The translations under genes were made by a program, and so were the position numbers. This document shows positions 5,309 to 7,598 of a DNA stretch of 7,598 nt, piece after piece (position 1 is the first letter of the stretch; each line of letters opens with the position of its first letter). The stretch is from Alphaproteobacteria bacterium (lineage in GTDB: Bacteria > Pseudomonadota > Alphaproteobacteria > Rs-D84 > NBLK01). A model generated the notes under the pieces. That model did no database searches, had not been told where the DNA came from, and saw only the letters and a program-made list of their open reading frames with translations. The stretch covers positions 1-7,598 of the forward strand of contig JAFGXE010000069.1 of the NCBI GenBank assembly GCA_016936785.1. Reading direction: 5' to 3'.

Positions 5309-6841
5309 ATGCAAAAAACATTACCGCCTTTCAAGTTAAAAGATTTACTTGTTAAACAAGCAGAAAAGTCTGGTTTTCCGATTATGGATGCAGGGCGCGG
5401 AAATCCGAATTACTTGAGTCTCTCCTTACGTAAAATTTACCAGATATTTGAATCTTTTGCGTATGACACACAATCAGATGGTGATAAAGATCTTGTTTTT
5501 CTTTCATTAAAGCGTGATGGGTTGAAGGAAAAATTTCTTAGTTATACAGAAAAATATTCTTCTCCGTATGCGCGTCATGCGTTCAATATGATCAAACGTG
5601 CAGAAATTGAAATTGGAGAGAATGCGGATGATATTTTGTATGAAGTTTGTCTGAATTTGATTGCGTCTCAATATCCTTATCCACCGCGGATTTCGCCATT
5701 AACAGAACGTATTGTGAAGGCCTATTTAAATAAGACTCTTTTTCAAGGGAAATTTGATTTATCCAAGTTTTCTGTTTTTGGAACCGAAGGTGCTTCAGCA
5801 GCAATTGTGTATTTATTTAAGCTACTGAAAGAGAGTTATCTTCTCGGAAATAATGATAAATTGGCAATCTTAACGCCTGTTTATGCGCCTTACTTAGAAA
5901 TGCCGGCTCTAAAAGAGTATAATATGCCATGGGAATCTATTCTTTTAAACAAAGAGTCCCACTTTCAAATTACAGATGAGCATCTTAAAAAGCTTGAAGA
6001 TAAAAAAATCAAAGTTGTATTTTCTATCAACCCAGGAAATCCAACGTCGGTTGCTTTTAGTCAAGAATCTTTAGGTCGACTTGAAAAATTCGTTAAAGAA
6101 AAACGTCCTGATTTGATTTTTATTACAGATACACCTTATTCTAATATGGTTCGCGGATTTGAAACAATTGGATCCCGATTACCGAAAAATACAATTGAAG
6201 TTTATTCTTACTCAAAATACCAAGGTCTTGCTGGTTGGAGACTTGGGGTTGTTTTAATTCACGAAGATAATGTTATGGAAGAGCTAACAGATAAGCTCCC
6301 TACGCATCAACGCGAAGCAATTAAAATGCGCTATACAAAAACCGAAGATGGAAAGCGTTGTCCAAAAGTAATTGATCGTCTCCTCGCAGACAGTCGAGAC
6401 ACAGTTTTAACGCATACAGCAGGGCTTTCCGGGCCTCAAAGAGCGATGTTAGTGATTGCATCATTATATGATCTTTACGATGCAAAAGGTCGCTATCAAT
6501 CAACTTTAATTGATGAGCTGAAACGGCGTTGGGATTCATTTTATTCTGGGCTTGGATTAGACGCGCCGGTTGATCCAAACTTATCTCACTATTATGCGTT
6601 TATTGATATCTTAGAAATAGCAGAAAGAGTTGCGGGAAAAGAAGTCAAAGAGCGACTTGAAAAAGAGAGCTACATCCAAGCCTTTCTTGTAAAATTAGCA
6701 GAGGAAAAAGGTGTGATTTGTTTGCCAAGTAATGGCTTCGGCGGAACGGATTGGGAAGTCAGAATTTCACTTTCTAATATTGGTCTAGAAGAACTTAAGG
6801 GTGTCGGGGAAAAGATCGTTTCTGTAATAAAAGGATGTTAA
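5309..6841 (+). CDS. L-aspartate 4-decarboxylase (PLP-dependent, fold type I)
   Basis: The enzyme (EC 4.1.1.12) removes the beta-carboxyl of L-aspartate to give L-alanine and CO2, and members also have some aspartate aminotransferase activity. The protein has 510 residues, close to the family's roughly 530 and much longer than plain aspartate aminotransferases (about 400). The hallmark N-terminal block FKLKDLL...DAGRGNPN (8-34) is present, as is the extra helical segment around 60-125 ending in YPYPPRISPLTE. PLP-site residues include INPGNPTS (240-247), the Asp274 and Tyr277 pair in TDTPYSN, and YSYSKYQGLAGWRLG (299-313) with Schiff-base Lys303. The decarboxylase-specific stretch IDRLLADSRDTVLTHTAGLS (355-374) and Arg485 (VRISLSN, carboxylate-binding position) are also present. 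It is 60 bases behind the asparaginase and 34 bases before the alanine racemase. The aspartate:alanine antiporter AspT often found beside this gene is not in the window. Confidence 0.9.
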   Translation: MQKTLPPFKLKDLLVKQAEKSGFPIMDAGRGNPNYLSLSLRKIYQIFESFAYDTQSDGDKDLVFLSLKRDGLKEKFLSYTEKYSSPYARHAFNMIKRAEIEIGENADDILYEVCLNLIASQYPYPPRISPLTERIVKAYLNKTLFQGKFDLSKFSVFGTEGASAAIVYLFKLLKESYLLGNNDKLAILTPVYAPYLEMPALKEYNMPWESILLNKESHFQITDEHLKKLEDKKIKVVFSINPGNPTSVAFSQESLGRLEKFVKEKRPDLIFITDTPYSNMVRGFETIGSRLPKNTIEVYSYSKYQGLAGWRLGVVLIHEDNVMEELTDKLPTHQREAIKMRYTKTEDGKRCPKVIDRLLADSRDTVLTHTAGLSGPQRAMLVIASLYDLYDAKGRYQSTLIDELKRRWDSFYSGLGLDAPVDPNLSHYYAFIDILEIAERVAGKEVKERLEKESYIQAFLVKLAEEKGVICLPSNGFGGTDWEVRISLSNIGLEELKGVGEKIVSVIKGC

Positions 6842-6861
6842 TCCGTCGTTTTAAGTGAAGT

Positions 6862-6866
6862 AGGAG
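6862..6866 (+). promoter_or_regulatory. Ribosome binding site for the TTG start of alanine racemase
   Basis: AGGAG is followed nine bases later by TTG at 6876. An in-frame TAG at 6861-6863 rules out any start further upstream, and no ATG or GTG lies near the beginning of the conserved region. Confidence 0.65.
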
Positions 6867-6875
6867 AGTAAAAAT

Positions 6876-7598
6876 TTGTCTGAAATTGAAATCTACAAAA
6901 ATAGACCAACGCGAGCAATTATTTCACTCGCCAATTTAAAACACAATTTAGATGTTGTAAAATCGTGTCTTAATTCAGGGGTGAAGATTCTTGGTTCTGT
7001 AAAAGCAAATGCTTATGGTCACGGTATTTATGAAATCTCTCAGGCGCTTTTAAAAGAAGGTGTAAACTACCTTGGTGTTGCGTATATTGAAGAAGCTGTT
7101 TATTTGCGTAAGAAGGGGATTAAAGCACCTATTCTTGTTCTTGGCGCAATTAACAATGAGCAAATTCCACTTTTTCTAGAATATGATATTGATATCACGA
7201 GTTCTTCTTGGGATAAGTCAAAATCAATTTCAGATATAGCAAAGAAAATGAATAAAGTTGCGCGCGTTCATTTAAAGATAGATACAGGAATGGAGCGAAT
7301 TGGGGTTCACTGGTATCATTCGGACAAATTTATTCGAGAGAGTCAACAATTAGATAATTTTAAAACTATTGGATTATTTTCTCATCTCTCTTGTGCAGAT
7401 GATAAAGTCTTTTCGGAAATACAAATTCAGCGTTTTGATGAAATTGTGAAAACACTAAGAGAAGAAAATCGTTGCCCTGAAATAGTGCATCTTTTGAATT
7501 CTTCTGGGATTATCAACTACCCAGAGTCTCAATATAATATGGTGCGGGCAGGGATTATTCTTTATGGATATACACCTGAAGTGCAAAAAAAGCTTAAA
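6876..7598 (+). CDS. alr: Alanine racemase, 3' end cut by the window
   Basis: The PLP enzyme interconverts L- and D-alanine; D-alanine goes into peptidoglycan. The first 241 codons are present and open to the window edge, about two thirds of a normal protein of roughly 360-370 residues. The N-terminal barrel starts with RPTRAIISLANLKHNL (10-25). The PLP-binding lysine is Lys43 in SVKANAYGHG (41-50). The KIDTGMERIG strand, the HLLNSSGI segment and MVRAGIILYGYTP near the edge are all family signatures. The catalytic tyrosine of the C-terminal domain lies beyond the window. The start is TTG, with AGGAG nine bases ahead; a weak initiator may keep its level below that of the upstream genes. It follows the aspartate decarboxylase gene by 34 bases with no terminator visible, so it probably shares the promoter at 3909-3937. 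Confidence 0.92.
   Translation, partial: MSEIEIYKNRPTRAIISLANLKHNLDVVKSCLNSGVKILGSVKANAYGHGIYEISQALLKEGVNYLGVAYIEEAVYLRKKGIKAPILVLGAINNEQIPLFLEYDIDITSSSWDKSKSISDIAKKMNKVARVHLKIDTGMERIGVHWYHSDKFIRESQQLDNFKTIGLFSHLSCADDKVFSEIQIQRFDEIVKTLREENRCPEIVHLLNSSGIINYPESQYNMVRAGIILYGYTPEVQKKLK

Noticed and set aside
5592..6578. Minus-strand open frames opposite the aspartate decarboxylase gene
   Set aside because: They are short, antisense to conserved PLP-enzyme coding sequence and unrecognisable.
5309..6841. Ordinary aspartate aminotransferase
   Set aside because: The protein is about 100 residues longer and has the N-terminal and middle segments found in aspartate 4-decarboxylases.

Overview
The window is an AT-rich bacterial chromosome segment (clearly below 45 % GC by eye) with good Shine-Dalgarno sites (AAGGAG-type), sigma70-like promoters and ordinary core-metabolism genes. 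There is no phage, insertion sequence or CRISPR array. NAD(P)-dependent GpsA and alanine racemase point to a peptidoglycan-making bacterium with bacterial-type lipids. The low GC and gene mix would fit a host-associated proteobacterium, but nothing here fixes the lineage and I do not claim one.

Layout from left to right. Positions 1-177 hold a leader with at most the tail of an upstream gene and a weak terminator-like hairpin. Next comes gpsA (178-1125, +), whose stop overlaps the stop of a convergent AI-2E/PerM-family membrane protein gene (1122-2153, -). A divergent intergenic region (2154-2278) leads to a stomatin/slipin-type SPFH membrane protein gene (2279-3019, +). This is coupled through a TAATG overlap to a gene for a hexulose-6-phosphate synthase-like protein of the orotidine-monophosphate-decarboxylase suprafamily (3019-3690, +). 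A tRNA-Tyr gene lies on the minus strand (3758-3832). Its promoter is back to back with the promoter of a plus-strand cluster: a large type I L-asparaginase (3968-5248), aspartate 4-decarboxylase (5309-6841) and the start of alanine racemase (6876 to the window edge).

Two points stand out. First, the last three genes in order encode asparagine to aspartate, aspartate to L-alanine, and L-alanine to D-alanine. They look like one transcription unit that would feed peptidoglycan D-alanine from asparagine. Second, the tRNA-Tyr has a short variable loop, a C1:G72 pair and no U8, whereas bacterial tRNA-Tyr normally has a long variable arm and G1:C72. The slipin/HPS-like pair, without the usual NfeD partner, is a third less-explained association.

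Four starts chosen here (2153 minus, 3968, 5309, 6876) rest on ribosome-binding sites. For two of them, the longer reading frames would begin inside or at the transcription start of the predicted promoters.
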